A DNA stretch of 64,000 nucleotides, taken from positions 1 to 64,000 of the forward strand of contig NZ_ACFY01000039.1 in NCBI RefSeq assembly GCF_000174195.1, given 5' to 3'. Positions 31,671-40,592 of the stretch are shown in pieces. Under the pieces are notes generated by a model. The model did not search any database. It was not told where the DNA came from and worked only from the letters and a program-made list of their open reading frames with translations. Within the stretch, counting starts at the first letter, position 1, and each line of letters opens with the position of its first letter. A program made the translations under genes and the position numbers. The stretch is from Roseburia inulinivorans DSM 16841. Its GTDB lineage: Bacteria > Bacillota > Clostridia > Lachnospirales > Lachnospiraceae.

Positions 31671-32552
31671 ATGAAATTAGAAGTAGAAAACATTACAAAA
31701 AAATACAAAGATAAAACCGCAGTAGATAATGTCTCCATCACATTCACCCCCGGAGTCTGGGGATTACTTGGGGCGAACGGCGCAGGAAAAACGACACTCA
31801 TGCGCATGATCGCAGGGATCATGGAGCCGACCGAAGGAAAAATCCTGTATGACGGAGTGCCAATCGAGACGTTGCAGGGAGAGTACCGTCGGATTTTCGG
31901 CTATCTGCCACAGGAGTTTGGCTTTTACCCGGAATTCAACGTGCAGGATTATCTGGAATATATGGCGGCGTTAAAAGGCATGCCAAAAAGGGAGGCAAAA
32001 AGAAAGATCGATGAGTTGTTAGAACAGGTAAGTCTATCGGAAGTGCGTAAAAAGAAGATCGTGAAGCTGTCCGGCGGCATGAAACGGAGAGTTGGGATCG
32101 CACAGGCACTTTTGAACGATCCGGAAGTATTGATCTTAGATGAGCCGACCAGCGGACTGGACCCGGGAGAGCGTGTGCGTTTCCGTAATCTGCTTTCGGA
32201 GTTCGCGAAAGACAGGATTGTTGTCATCTCCACGCATATCGTGTCGGACGTGGAATATATCGCAAACCAGAACGCGATCATGAAAGATGGAAAAATCATC
32301 GAAAACGATACGACCGAGCAGTTAGTGCGACTGGTAGATGGAAAAATCTGGGAGTGCAAAATTCCATCTTCTGATCTGGTGAAATGGGAGCGTGCATTAA
32401 AACTGATCAATTTAAGAAATGAGGCAGATGGAACCACATCGATCCGTTATCTGTCTGACCAGGCAGAGACGCCGGATTCGGTTTCGGCAGTGCCACGGCT
32501 TGAGGACTTATACCTCTGGCTGTTTCCACAGGAAGGAGAGGTGCGCTTATGA
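31671..32552 (+). CDS. ABC transporter ATP-binding protein
   Basis: A 293-residue ATPase: Walker A GANGAGKTTL, Q-loop YLPQEFGFYP, signature LSGGMKRRVGIAQAL, Walker B VLILDEPTSGLDPGER and switch STHIVSDVE. The profile is that of drug/bacitracin-type exporters of the ABC-2 group (CcmA-like). I chose the ATG at 31671, ten bases after AAAGGAGG; the ATG at 31662 abuts the site. It overlaps the permease gene by four bases. Confidence 0.93.
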   Translation: MKLEVENITKKYKDKTAVDNVSITFTPGVWGLLGANGAGKTTLMRMIAGIMEPTEGKILYDGVPIETLQGEYRRIFGYLPQEFGFYPEFNVQDYLEYMAALKGMPKREAKRKIDELLEQVSLSEVRKKKIVKLSGGMKRRVGIAQALLNDPEVLILDEPTSGLDPGERVRFRNLLSEFAKDRIVVISTHIVSDVEYIANQNAIMKDGKIIENDTTEQLVRLVDGKIWECKIPSSDLVKWERALKLINLRNEADGTTSIRYLSDQAETPDSVSAVPRLEDLYLWLFPQEGEVRL

Positions 32553-33790
32553 GATTACTGGCACTTGAGATAAAAAGAGTTTTAAAAACAAAACGGACAT
32601 GGATTCTGATTGTGGCTTCCGTATTGCTGGCTGTGTTTATGGCATATATCCCAATCACATTTGTGACTGTGCAAAAGACGGACGAATCTGGAAATTACGT
32701 GGAAATCACTGGAAAGGATGCAATCAACTATTACAAAAGTAATATGGTGCAGGGAGTTGTGAAACCGGAAATACTGAGAGATGCGGTGCGCAGATATCAG
32801 GAAGTATATAAAACATATGATTCTGTCTATGGGGACAATATTCCGAGTGAAGTATACTATGAAAAATTGAGCGCTTATCAGCCATATATCCGGGGAATCA
32901 AGGAGGCGCTGGCAGACCGGAACAATGGAATGTCACCGGTGATCGCGGACATTTCGATTGATAAAGTTGGGGAATACTATGACTTATTAGAGAGCAGACT
33001 GGCATCGGTTATCGATATGGAGCAAACCGGTCATCCGGCTGCAAAAGAGGTTGCACTCTCCAAATTTGCAAAAGTACAGCGGCCATACGAGTATTACTAT
33101 GGCGCTCCGAGCGACTCCATGGAATATGAGACGTTTTTCATTTTCCTGATCACAATCCTGTGTGCGGTGATCGTGGCACCGATTTTTTCAACCGAGTATC
33201 AGACAGGAGCGGATGATATTATCCGCTGTACGAAAAACGGAAAGAGGAAGCTTGCAATCATAAAAGTTGCTTCGGCGTGTCTTATCGTGGGGATGCTCTA
33301 TTTGTTGTGCGGCATCACATGGATTGTCGTGACAAATAGTCTCTTTGGATGGGAGGGAACGAAAACCTCTATCCAGCTGAGCTTTTCTGTGACGACACTG
33401 CTTCCTTACAATGTTGGTCAGTTACAGTGGGCAAATCTGCTGGGAGGATTTTTATTATTCTTGTCAGCAATCTGTTTTACCTTACTGCTGTCTTCCCTTG
33501 CAAAAAGCAATGTATCGGCTCTGGCACTGGCGTTACTTTTTGTTCTGCTGCCGTTTCTCGTGTATACCGTGATGCCTGGACAACTCGGCGACTGGCTGCA
33601 GACACTGCTTCCGGGCGCAGGAATTGGACTTGGCAATTCCCTGCTGTATGCAATGACCAATTTTGACTTCCTGCATCTTGGAAGCGCGTCCTTCTGGAAT
33701 ACGGATGTGATGCTTATGCTGGCGTTGGTGAAGATACCGTTATTTATTATGTTTACGATCGTGGTATACGACCGGAAGAGAATCCGGTAA
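32549..33790 (+). CDS. ABC-2 type transporter permease
   Basis: A 413-residue membrane protein: one N-terminal helix (RTWILIVASVLLAVFMAYI), an extracellular loop of about 170 residues, then five helices from about residue 190. This is the ABC-2 permease layout of lantibiotic or bacitracin exporters. It pairs with the ATPase at 31671 and belongs to the ECF sigma operon. The substrate is unknown. Confidence 0.85.
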   Translation: MRLLALEIKRVLKTKRTWILIVASVLLAVFMAYIPITFVTVQKTDESGNYVEITGKDAINYYKSNMVQGVVKPEILRDAVRRYQEVYKTYDSVYGDNIPSEVYYEKLSAYQPYIRGIKEALADRNNGMSPVIADISIDKVGEYYDLLESRLASVIDMEQTGHPAAKEVALSKFAKVQRPYEYYYGAPSDSMEYETFFIFLITILCAVIVAPIFSTEYQTGADDIIRCTKNGKRKLAIIKVASACLIVGMLYLLCGITWIVVTNSLFGWEGTKTSIQLSFSVTTLLPYNVGQLQWANLLGGFLLFLSAICFTLLLSSLAKSNVSALALALLFVLLPFLVYTVMPGQLGDWLQTLLPGAGIGLGNSLLYAMTNFDFLHLGSASFWNTDVMLMLALVKIPLFIMFTIVVYDRKRIR

Positions 33791-33801
33791 AAACAAAAGC
33801 T

Positions 33802-33928
33802 GGAAAAATGTCACGAATAATGTTACAAAAACACATATAAAATTACGGAAAAATGTTACAAATATGCGACAAAAACGAAAGAAAAATGTTACATGAAGTC
33901 TTGAAATACTTTGGAAAAATGTTAATAT
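33802..33928 (+). promoter_or_regulatory. 33-bp-period iterons and promoter of the second AAA ATPase
   Basis: Four repeats with core ATGTTA(C) start at 33820, 33853, 33886 and 33919, each exactly 33 bases apart; three have the longer form RGAAAAATGTTA. A fifth, off-register copy GGAAAAATGTCAC is at 33802. The last copy (33913-33925) lies in the spacer of a predicted promoter: -35 TTGAAA (33901-33906), -10 TAATAT (33923-33928). The layout is the same as before the ATPase gene at 19541, with unrelated repeat sequence. Confidence 0.75.
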
Positions 33929-33969
33929 GAATGTAAGAAAAGGGAATCCTAACATTCGGAGGGCGTGAC

Positions 33970-35325
33970 ATGCTAAAAAGAAAAGTATATCAGGAACTTT
34001 TAAAATGGAAAGAAAATACAGAAGGGAAAGCGCTGTGCATTATAGGCGCGAGACAGATTGGCAAGACAACTCTGATCAGGGAATTTGGAAAAAATGAGTA
34101 TGAACATTTTGCAGAAATAAATTTTGTGACAGATGAAAAAGCAGCAGATATTTTCAACGATAAACTGACGGCAGAGGCAATTATTACGAATCTGACCGCA
34201 TATCTTCAGACACCACTGGAACCGGGAAAGACACTGATTCTGTTTGATGAGGTGCAGGAGTGTCCGGCGGTACGTTCAGCAATCAAATTTCTTGTGGAGG
34301 ATGGCAGGTTTGACTATATAGAATCGGGTTCTCTGCTTGGAGTGAGGTATAAGGAAGTGAGATCATATCCGGTTGGCTTCGAGCAGATTTTACCAATGTA
34401 TCCGCTTGATTTTGAGGAATATCTGTGGGCAAATGGGGTGCAGGATAAGACGCTGCAGTATTTGAAAAACTGTTATGACAGAAGAGAAAGGGTTTCTGAC
34501 TCCGTGCATGAAACGCTTTGCAAATTATTTTACAGTTATCTTGTGGTCGGGGGCATGCCGGAAACGGTTCAGATTTATATTGATACGCACGATATTGCAA
34601 AAGTTGTGCTGAATCAGAGAAGTATTCTGAATTTATATCGGCTTGATATTGCAAAATATGCTGAAGGCAGCGACAAAGCGAAAATCAAAGCAATCTTTGA
34701 CAGTATTCCGGCACAGCTCAATGAGAAAAACCGCAGATTTAAGTTAAACAGTATCAATGCATCTGCCAGACATATCCGGTACGAGGACAGTTTTAATTGG
34801 CTTGCGGATGCAGGAGTGGCATTGCCTTGCTATAACGTGACGGAACCACAGGCTCCATTGCAGCTAAGTGAGAAAAGGAATCTGTTCAAACTATATATGA
34901 ATGATGTGGGACTGCTTTGTGCTTCCTGCATGGAAAATATTCAGTTTGATCTTTTGATGGGAAATGTCGAAATCAATATGGGAAGTATTCTGGAAAATGC
35001 TTTTGCACAAAACCTGAAGTCAAATGGATTTGAGCTTCATTATTATGATTCCAAGAAAATTGGAGAACTGGATTTTGTTTTACAGAAAGGGCTGCATACG
35101 GAGCTTGTGGAGATAAAATCTGGAAATGATTTCAAAAAACATCTGGCAATGGATCATGCAATGAAGGTGGAACAGTGGGAGTTCGAGCAAAGTATTGTTT
35201 TCTCAAAATCAAATATTGAAAAAGAGGCAGATGTTTTGTATCTGCCGTGGTATATGATCCTTTTCTTCATGCAGGAAAAAGAGCCGGAAAAACTGATTTA
35301 TGAGATTGATCTGAGCGGACTGTAA
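33970..35325 (+). CDS. AAA ATPase with DUF4143 nuclease-like domain (copy 2)
   Basis: A 451-residue AAA_14/DUF4143 protein: Walker A GARQIGKTTL, Walker B LILFDEVQECP, sensor YIESGSLLG, and a C-terminal PD-(D/E)XK core GELDFVLQKGLHTELVEIKSGND (Asp, Glu-x-Lys). It resembles the protein at 19541 in layout (KRKVYQELLKWKENTEGKALCIIGARQIGKTT) but is clearly diverged. GGAGGG precedes the ATG. Single gene with its own repeat-bearing promoter. The function of the family is not established. Confidence 0.85.
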   Translation: MLKRKVYQELLKWKENTEGKALCIIGARQIGKTTLIREFGKNEYEHFAEINFVTDEKAADIFNDKLTAEAIITNLTAYLQTPLEPGKTLILFDEVQECPAVRSAIKFLVEDGRFDYIESGSLLGVRYKEVRSYPVGFEQILPMYPLDFEEYLWANGVQDKTLQYLKNCYDRRERVSDSVHETLCKLFYSYLVVGGMPETVQIYIDTHDIAKVVLNQRSILNLYRLDIAKYAEGSDKAKIKAIFDSIPAQLNEKNRRFKLNSINASARHIRYEDSFNWLADAGVALPCYNVTEPQAPLQLSEKRNLFKLYMNDVGLLCASCMENIQFDLLMGNVEINMGSILENAFAQNLKSNGFELHYYDSKKIGELDFVLQKGLHTELVEIKSGNDFKKHLAMDHAMKVEQWEFEQSIVFSKSNIEKEADVLYLPWYMILFFMQEKEPEKLIYEIDLSGL

Positions 35326-35411
35326 TAAGTGATAGGAAATGAAAAAACGATAGAATTCCCTGCAAAAGCGTTCTATAATAATCCCAGATAAAAAATCAGG
35401 AGGTTCCAATC

Positions 35412-35939
35412 ATGAACGATACATTAAAAGTTTTAGAGACAAGAAGAAGCTGCCGCAATTTCAAACCGGATATGATTCCAGAGGAAACACTTGAGCAGAT
35501 TGTAAGAGCCGGAACCTATGCGCCAACCGGAATGGGAAAACAGTCCCCGATCATCCTTGCAGTGACAAATAAGGAGCTGCGTGACCAGTTTTCGGAAGAA
35601 AACCGTAAGATCATGGGTGCACCGGTAGGCATGGATCCGTTCTACGGAGCACCGGTCATTCTTGTGGTACTTGCCAATAAGGCAGTTCCAACACATGTGT
35701 ACGATGGTTCTCTTGTGATGGGCAATCTGATGAATGCCGCAGAAAGCCTCGGCGTGGCAAGCATCTGGATCCACAGGGCGAAAGAGGAGTTCGAATCTGA
35801 TTTCGGCAAAAAAATTCTTGCTGATCTTGGTATTCAGGGCGAATACGAAGGGATCGGCCACTGCGCACTCGGATATGCAGCAGAGCCGGCAAAAGAGGCG
35901 ACCGCAAGAAAAGAGAACTATGTATATTATGTGAGATAA
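35412..35939 (+). CDS. Nitroreductase family protein
   Basis: A 175-residue FMN-dependent oxidoreductase: VLETRRSCRNFKPDMIPEETLEQIVRAGTYAPTGMGKQSPIIL is the nitroreductase FMN-binding start, and LGVASIWIHRA plus IGHCALGYAAEPA complete the fold. It should reduce nitro groups, quinones or flavins with NAD(P)H; the physiological substrate is unknown. TCAGGAGG precedes the ATG. Followed by a hairpin terminator. Confidence 0.92.
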   Translation: MNDTLKVLETRRSCRNFKPDMIPEETLEQIVRAGTYAPTGMGKQSPIILAVTNKELRDQFSEENRKIMGAPVGMDPFYGAPVILVVLANKAVPTHVYDGSLVMGNLMNAAESLGVASIWIHRAKEEFESDFGKKILADLGIQGEYEGIGHCALGYAAEPAKEATARKENYVYYVR

Positions 35940-35983
35940 TTTTTACTCGGTTGCGACTGACTCGGCTGCGACCGAATAAAAAT
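35938..35983. terminator. Terminator after the nitroreductase gene
   Basis: TTTTTACTCGGTTGC pairs with the segment GCGACCGAATAAAAA after a short loop. A and T runs on both sides make it work in either direction. The stem contains a small direct repeat, CTCGGYTGCGAC twice. Confidence 0.7.
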
Positions 35984-36096
35984 TGACATTCTGAATATAA
36001 TACCCAGTTTGTGAAAAAACTTTCTTCTATATTAGGAAATATGAATAAAAACAAATATGATTTTTGTGTAGTATTTGAAAAGTTTGCAGATTTTAA

Positions 36097-36143
36097 TGAA
36101 AGAACTTTCAAAAAAGAGTATAATGATTGAAAATCACTTTCAA
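36097..36143 (+). promoter_or_regulatory. Two RpiR-type operators around the promoter at 36119
   Basis: TGAAAG-AA-CTTTCA (36097-36110) is a perfect dyad just upstream of the -10 box TATAAT (36119-36124); TTGAAA-ATCAC-TTTCAA (36127-36143) is a second dyad just after it. TGAAA...TTTCA dyads are typical sites for RpiR/NanR regulators in Firmicutes. The RpiR gene starts at 36156, so autoregulation is likely. Confidence 0.65.
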
Positions 36144-36155
36144 TGAGGTTATGTT

Positions 36156-36985
36156 ATGGGCATGGAAAAATATGCAAAAACGATCATACCGACGATCGAG
36201 GCAAACTATGAGAGATACACAGAAACAGAAAGACATATTGCAGACTATTTTTTGAAAAATGATGCAATCGGGGATCTGTCCGCAGAATTTATTTCCACAG
36301 AACTTGCAGTTTCTCCTGCGTCGCTGTCAAGATTTGCCAAGAAAAGCGGATATCAGGGTTACCGGGAATTTGTGTATGAATACCGTAATTCTTATGTGGA
36401 GAAAACCACAGTGGAACAGGAAGAGTCGCGGCTTGTCTTAGACACGTATCAGAGCCTGTTGAATAAAGTATACAATCTGTTGGACGAGGCACAGATCAAA
36501 CGGATCGTGGAAAAACTCAGGATGGCAAAACGTGTTTATGTCTGCGGAAGAGGAAGTTCCGGGCTTGCAGCAGAGGAGATGGCAACGAGATTCCGCTGGA
36601 TCGGGATCGACATGGTTGCACTCCGGGATAACGAAAACATAAAAATGCAGTCGGTGTTTCTGAATCCACAGAATCTCGTTATCGGGTTGAGCCTAAGCGG
36701 CACAAAATCAGAAGTCTTATACATGCTTGCACGTGGATGCCGGCAGGGAGCAGACACCATACTGATCACGGAAAAAACAGAAAGTCATACGAAGACTTTT
36801 GCAGGGAAGTGATGCTGGTGCCTTCCTTACAACATTTAAACCACGGCAATCTGATCTCGCCACAGTTTCCGCTTCTCATGATGATCGACATTATTTATGC
36901 GGCTTATGTAAACCATGACCGTGTGCATATTGAAAAAATCCAGAAAGAAGTCCAGCGCACCTTAAGAGGCAGCGAGGATAAATGA
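36156..36985 (+). pseudogene. MurR/RpiR-family regulator, frameshifted
   Basis: Joined over one frameshift, this is a 276-residue RpiR regulator: an N-terminal HTH (ERHIADYFLKN...STELAVSPASLSRFAKKSGYQGYREF) and a SIS sugar-phosphate-binding domain (RVYVCGRGSSGLAAEEM, LVIGLSLSGTKSEVL). The frame breaks in the run of six A at 36772-36777; seven A gives ITEKNRKSYEDFCREV and continues to 36985. nagB follows 23 bases later, so it probably regulates amino-sugar use in response to a sugar phosphate. The indel may be a sequencing error. Confidence 0.85.
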
Positions 36986-37008
36986 TGAAAGATAGGAGAG
37001 ATGTCAAA

Positions 37009-37737
37009 ATGAAAATTATCAGAACAAAGGATTACCAGGATATGAGCAGAAAGGCAGCCAACATTATTTCTGCACAGATGATCTTAAAGGATGACAGCGT
37101 ACTTGGACTTGCAACAGGTTCTACTCCAATCGGTATTTATGATCAGTTAGTAGACTGGTACAAAAAAGGAGACCTTGATTTCTCTAAAATCACAACTGTA
37201 AATCTGGACGAGTATAAAGGACTTCCGAAAGAGAACGACCAGAGTTACTGGTATTTTATGAATAAAAATTTGTTTTCAAGAGTCAATATCAGACCGGATT
37301 ACCATTTCCTTCCGGATGGAACGAATCTTGACAGCGACAACGAGTGCGAGAGATACGAGAAACTGATTGATTCTCTTGGAGGTATTGATCTTCAGCTGTT
37401 AGGACTCGGACGTAACGGACATATCGGCTTCAATGAGCCATGCGATTCTTTCCCTCAGGATGTTCATGTTGTTGACCTGACAGAGAGTACCATCGAAGCT
37501 AACAAACGTTTCTTTGCAAGTGCAGATGACGTTCCAAAACAGGCTTACACGATGGGCGTTGGAACTATCCTTCGCGCAAAAGCAATCCTGCTCGTAGTCA
37601 GCGGAAAAGATAAAGCGGAAGCATTAAATGCAGTCGTAAACGGACCGATCACACCGCAGGTTCCTGGCTCTGTCTTAAGACTTCATCCAAATGTGATCAT
37701 TGTTGCAGATGAAGATGCTTTATCTGAGATGGAATAA
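37009..37737 (+). CDS. nagB: Glucosamine-6-phosphate deaminase NagB
   Basis: A 242-residue enzyme that converts glucosamine-6-phosphate to fructose-6-phosphate and ammonia. Motifs: LGLATGSTPIGIYDQL (phosphate binding), VNLDEYKGL (catalytic Asp), LLGLGRNGHIGFNEPCDSF (His and Glu of the ring-opening site; Asn where E. coli has Asp, as in Bacillus). It is the last step shared by N-acetylglucosamine and sialic acid breakdown, in line with the nan operon downstream. The ATG at 37009 has AGGAG ten bases before it. Confidence 0.95.
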   Translation: MKIIRTKDYQDMSRKAANIISAQMILKDDSVLGLATGSTPIGIYDQLVDWYKKGDLDFSKITTVNLDEYKGLPKENDQSYWYFMNKNLFSRVNIRPDYHFLPDGTNLDSDNECERYEKLIDSLGGIDLQLLGLGRNGHIGFNEPCDSFPQDVHVVDLTESTIEANKRFFASADDVPKQAYTMGVGTILRAKAILLVVSGKDKAEALNAVVNGPITPQVPGSVLRLHPNVIIVADEDALSEME

Positions 37738-37784
37738 AATGCTATAAGAGGATTTTTTACAAGTCCAGTTTTGTATGTAAATAA

Positions 37785-37872
37785 AAAAGAAAAATCGTAC
37801 AGACGAAATATGATGTTCCTGTTCGAAAGAACCACAAAGGAAATCATATTTTGTCTGCACGATTTTTCTTTT
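37785..37872. terminator. Long bidirectional terminator between nagB and the RpiR gene
   Basis: A 30-base arm (37785-37814) pairs with 37843-37872 with only one mismatch and one G-U pair; A and T runs at both ends suit termination in both directions between the convergent genes. The 28-base loop contains smaller complementary pieces (GTTC/GAAC). The stem is unusually long for a terminator. Confidence 0.8.
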
Positions 37873-37881
37873 ATTTGCGTT

Positions 37882-38730
37882 TTACAAAAACTTTGCCACC
37901 ATGGCAACACTGGTTTTATCGCGGGCGATTTTGGCAAGCTCGCGGTTGTCGAGCAGATAACGCATGATAAGCGATTCGGCAACGAATAACTCACTGACCT
38001 TGACCGGGATACTGCCGCCATCCAATGGTGTTTCCAGGGCACCGCACAGGAGGACGACATCTGCAAGGGCTGTGCCGGGTGCGTCCGGATAGTGCGTGAT
38101 GAGGATGATCTTCGCACCGGTCTTTTTGGCAACAGATAAAGTGTCCATCATGTCATGCGTGGAGCCGGAGTAGGAAACAAATAAAATGACATCACCTGGA
38201 CCCATGAGGCTTGCGGCGATCAATTGCGTGTGGCTGTCACCACAGTTGCGGAATTTATTGGAGATCGTGGCGAAGCGCACCCAGATGTCATTTGCCAGAA
38301 CCCGGCTGCCACCCTGACCGAGACAGTAAACGGAGGTTGCGCGTTGCAAGAGAAGGGCAGCCTCGTCAATTGCGTCAAAGTCAAGAACGCTCATAGTGTT
38401 ACTGATCGCAGCCTGAAAAGAAGCACATACATTGTCACATAATGAAGATGTCGGCATGGATGGATCTAAAGAATAGGAAGAAAACGGTGTCGGCGTCACA
38501 TTTGCCTGTGCAAGTGAAATCTTCATTTCATTATAACCTTCAAATCCGAGTTGTTTACAGAAACGGTAAATTGTGGCTTCTGCCATATTGCAAGCTTTGG
38601 CAAGTGAGGAAATCGATAAAAACTGCGCTTCCTCGGCATGCTTTGTCAGGTAATCTGCGATGATCGTACCTGATTTGGTGAGTGAATCCTGCTTTTCCGC
38701 AAGCAGATCCCAGAAATTCTTATTAATCAT
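37882..38730 (-). CDS. MurR/RpiR-family regulator of the nan operon
   Basis: A 282-residue regulator: HTH (IADYLTKHAEEAQFLSISSLAKACNMAEATIYRFCKQLGFEGYNEM) and SIS domain (SVYCLGQGGSRVLANDI, DVILFVSYSGSTHDMMDTL). It is divergent from the sialic-acid transporter operon starting at 39109, and TGAAAA...TTTTCA dyads lie in the shared upstream region. RpiR proteins of this type (NanR in Clostridium) sense N-acetylmannosamine-6-phosphate; the ligand here is inferred. Confidence 0.88.
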   Translation of the reverse strand: MINKNFWDLLAEKQDSLTKSGTIIADYLTKHAEEAQFLSISSLAKACNMAEATIYRFCKQLGFEGYNEMKISLAQANVTPTPFSSYSLDPSMPTSSLCDNVCASFQAAISNTMSVLDFDAIDEAALLLQRATSVYCLGQGGSRVLANDIWVRFATISNKFRNCGDSHTQLIAASLMGPGDVILFVSYSGSTHDMMDTLSVAKKTGAKIILITHYPDAPGTALADVVLLCGALETPLDGGSIPVKVSELFVAESLIMRYLLDNRELAKIARDKTSVAMVAKFL

Positions 38731-38758
38731 AATTTAATCCCCTGTAAAATGAAGCAAG

Positions 38759-38772
38759 TGTTACCGTTTACC
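38759..38772 (-). promoter_or_regulatory. cre-like catabolite repression site
   Basis: On the minus strand GGTAAACGGTAACA matches the CcpA-binding consensus TGWAANCGNTNWCA at 13 of 14 positions. It lies 29 bases before the RpiR start, inside the divergent control region. Confidence 0.4.
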
Positions 38773-38875
38773 CTATGTTTTACTGCGTAAGCAGGCGTTT
38801 ACAGAAACACATTAATATTTACTATATAAAAGTATATGTCAAAATGAAATACACTGCAAGATAAAATCATAAAAA

Positions 38876-39065
38876 TGAAAAATATTTTCATGCAAAAAAC
38901 AAAAGGAAAATGGATGAATATGCGGAATTGCAGGTATAAAATATACACTTAGCACTATTTAAAAACTGATATACACGGATTTATGTGCAAATGTACCATA
39001 TTTTCAAAATGAAATTAGTACAAAACGTATATGGACAAAATGAAAATATTTTTCTAAAATATAAT
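38876..39065 (+). promoter_or_regulatory. nan operon control region with two matching operators
   Basis: TGAAAAATATTTTCA (38876-38890) and TGAAAATATTTTTCT (39041-39055) are nearly the same 15-base dyad in opposite orientation. The second lies directly before a TATAAT -10 box (39060-39065) with no good -35 box. They are probable operators for the divergent RpiR regulator. Between them is AT-rich DNA with a weaker TTTTCAAAATGAAA dyad at 39001-39014. Confidence 0.6.
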
Positions 39066-39108
39066 TACTTCGAAAGATAGAATCTTTTAAGAAAAGGAGA
39101 AGAAGAAT

Positions 39109-40497
39109 ATGAAAAAGAAAGTTTTGGCTACCTTACTGGTGGGAGCAATGGCAGCAAGCTTATTAGCAGGCTGTGGAACAACAGTTGAGACAACAGGAAG
39201 CAGTGACACAACAACAGCTCCTGAAAAAACTCAGACAACAGAGACCGCAGAAGCAGGAGAGGCAGGCGGTTCTGATGTTTCGGCAGACATTACCTTATGG
39301 ACATATCCAATCGGTGAATGGGGCAATGCAGAGACAGTTGATTCCTTGATCCAGGATTTCAACAAGGAGTATCCGGGAATCAATGTGACAGTGGAATATC
39401 TTGATTACACAAATGGTGATGATCAGGTAAATACAGCGATCGAAGGTGGACAGGCTCCAGACCTTATCATGGAAGGACCGGAACGTCTGGTTGCAAACTG
39501 GGGAGCAAAAGGATTAATGGTTGACTTATCCGATATCCTGGACGACACAGATAAATCTGAAATTTATGAATCTGTATTATCCGCATGTGTGAACAAAGAG
39601 GGAGCTACTTATGAATATCCGCTTTGTATGACAGCACATTGTATGGCAATCAACAAAACAGTATTTGAGGAAGCTGACGCTATGCAGTATGTAGACGCTG
39701 AGAACCATACATGGACAACAGATGATTTCTTCAAAGCAATGGACGCTGTTTATGCTCACACAGGACAGACCGTAGGCGCTGTTTACTGTAGTGGTCAGGG
39801 TGGTGACCAGGGAACAAGAGCCCTCATCAACAACCTTTACGGTGGAACATTCACAGACGCAGATCACACAAAATATACAGCAGATTCCGCTGAGAACGTA
39901 AAAGCAATCCAGGCACTTGTTGATTCCAAAGCAATCGGATTTGATGCTTCTATCGCAGGTGGTGACGAGATCAACTTATTCCGTCAGGGTGTTTTAAATG
40001 TAGCATTCTGCTGGAACATTGCACAGCAGTTAAATGCTGACAACAACGATGCAGGACTTACAAACGATGGCGATGAGATCCTTTTCATGGCATTCCCATC
40101 TGAGAAAGCAACAGACACAAAACTTTGTGGTGGTATCTGGGGATTTGGTGTATTTGATAACAAAGATGCAAACAAGATCGAAGCATCCAAACTCTTTATT
40201 AAATACATGGCAGACAGTGCAGAAGGAACACCAGACGCAGTTCTTTCTTCTACATACTTCCCGGTACGTGATACTGTAGAAGGCAAAGATTTAACTGGTC
40301 TTTACGGTGATGTTCAGACAATGAGCGAGTACAGTACATTAATGCAGTACCTTGGTGACTACTATCAGGTAACTCCAGGCTGGGCAGAAGCTCGTACAGC
40401 TTGGTGGAATATGCTTCAGCAGGTTGGAAGCGGCGCTGATGTCCAGACAGCAGTTGATGAGTTCGTTGGAACAGCAAACGCAGCAGCAGCTAACTAA
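39109..40497 (+). CDS. Sugar ABC transporter substrate-binding lipoprotein (probable sialic acid)
   Basis: A 462-residue extracellular solute-binding protein (family 1). Signal peptide with lipobox LLAGC, an acidic Thr-rich linker, then DITLWTYPIGEWGNAETVDSLIQDFNKEYPGINVTVEYLDY typical of CUT1 sugar binders. It delivers the sugar to the two permeases encoded next; with nanA, nanE and nanK homologues behind, the ligand is most likely N-acetylneuraminate. AAAAGGAGAAG precedes the ATG. A strong hairpin separates it from the permeases, which would give it higher expression. Confidence 0.85.
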   Translation: MKKKVLATLLVGAMAASLLAGCGTTVETTGSSDTTTAPEKTQTTETAEAGEAGGSDVSADITLWTYPIGEWGNAETVDSLIQDFNKEYPGINVTVEYLDYTNGDDQVNTAIEGGQAPDLIMEGPERLVANWGAKGLMVDLSDILDDTDKSEIYESVLSACVNKEGATYEYPLCMTAHCMAINKTVFEEADAMQYVDAENHTWTTDDFFKAMDAVYAHTGQTVGAVYCSGQGGDQGTRALINNLYGGTFTDADHTKYTADSAENVKAIQALVDSKAIGFDASIAGGDEINLFRQGVLNVAFCWNIAQQLNADNNDAGLTNDGDEILFMAFPSEKATDTKLCGGIWGFGVFDNKDANKIEASKLFIKYMADSAEGTPDAVLSSTYFPVRDTVEGKDLTGLYGDVQTMSEYSTLMQYLGDYYQVTPGWAEARTAWWNMLQQVGSGADVQTAVDEFVGTANAAAAN

Positions 40498-40532
40498 GCA
40501 GTTCGTATAGCAACTAAATAAATGATAAGTGG

Positions 40533-40570
40533 AATCCCCTCCTCGCAGGAATACCGGAGGAGGGGATTTT
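40533..40570 (+). terminator. Intra-operon hairpin between binding protein and permeases
   Basis: AATCCCCTCCTC (40533-40544) pairs perfectly with GAGGAGGGGATT (40557-40568), then TTTT. Inside an operon, this can act as a partial terminator or an mRNA end protector, keeping binding-protein mRNA more abundant than permease mRNA. Confidence 0.8.
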
Positions 40571-40592
40571 TAGCCAAAAAGTAATGGAAAGG

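Noticed and set aside
31949-32437. A 162-codon frame on the minus strand
   Set aside because: It is antisense to the ABC ATPase gene with its Walker B and signature motifs; coding on the plus strand explains it.
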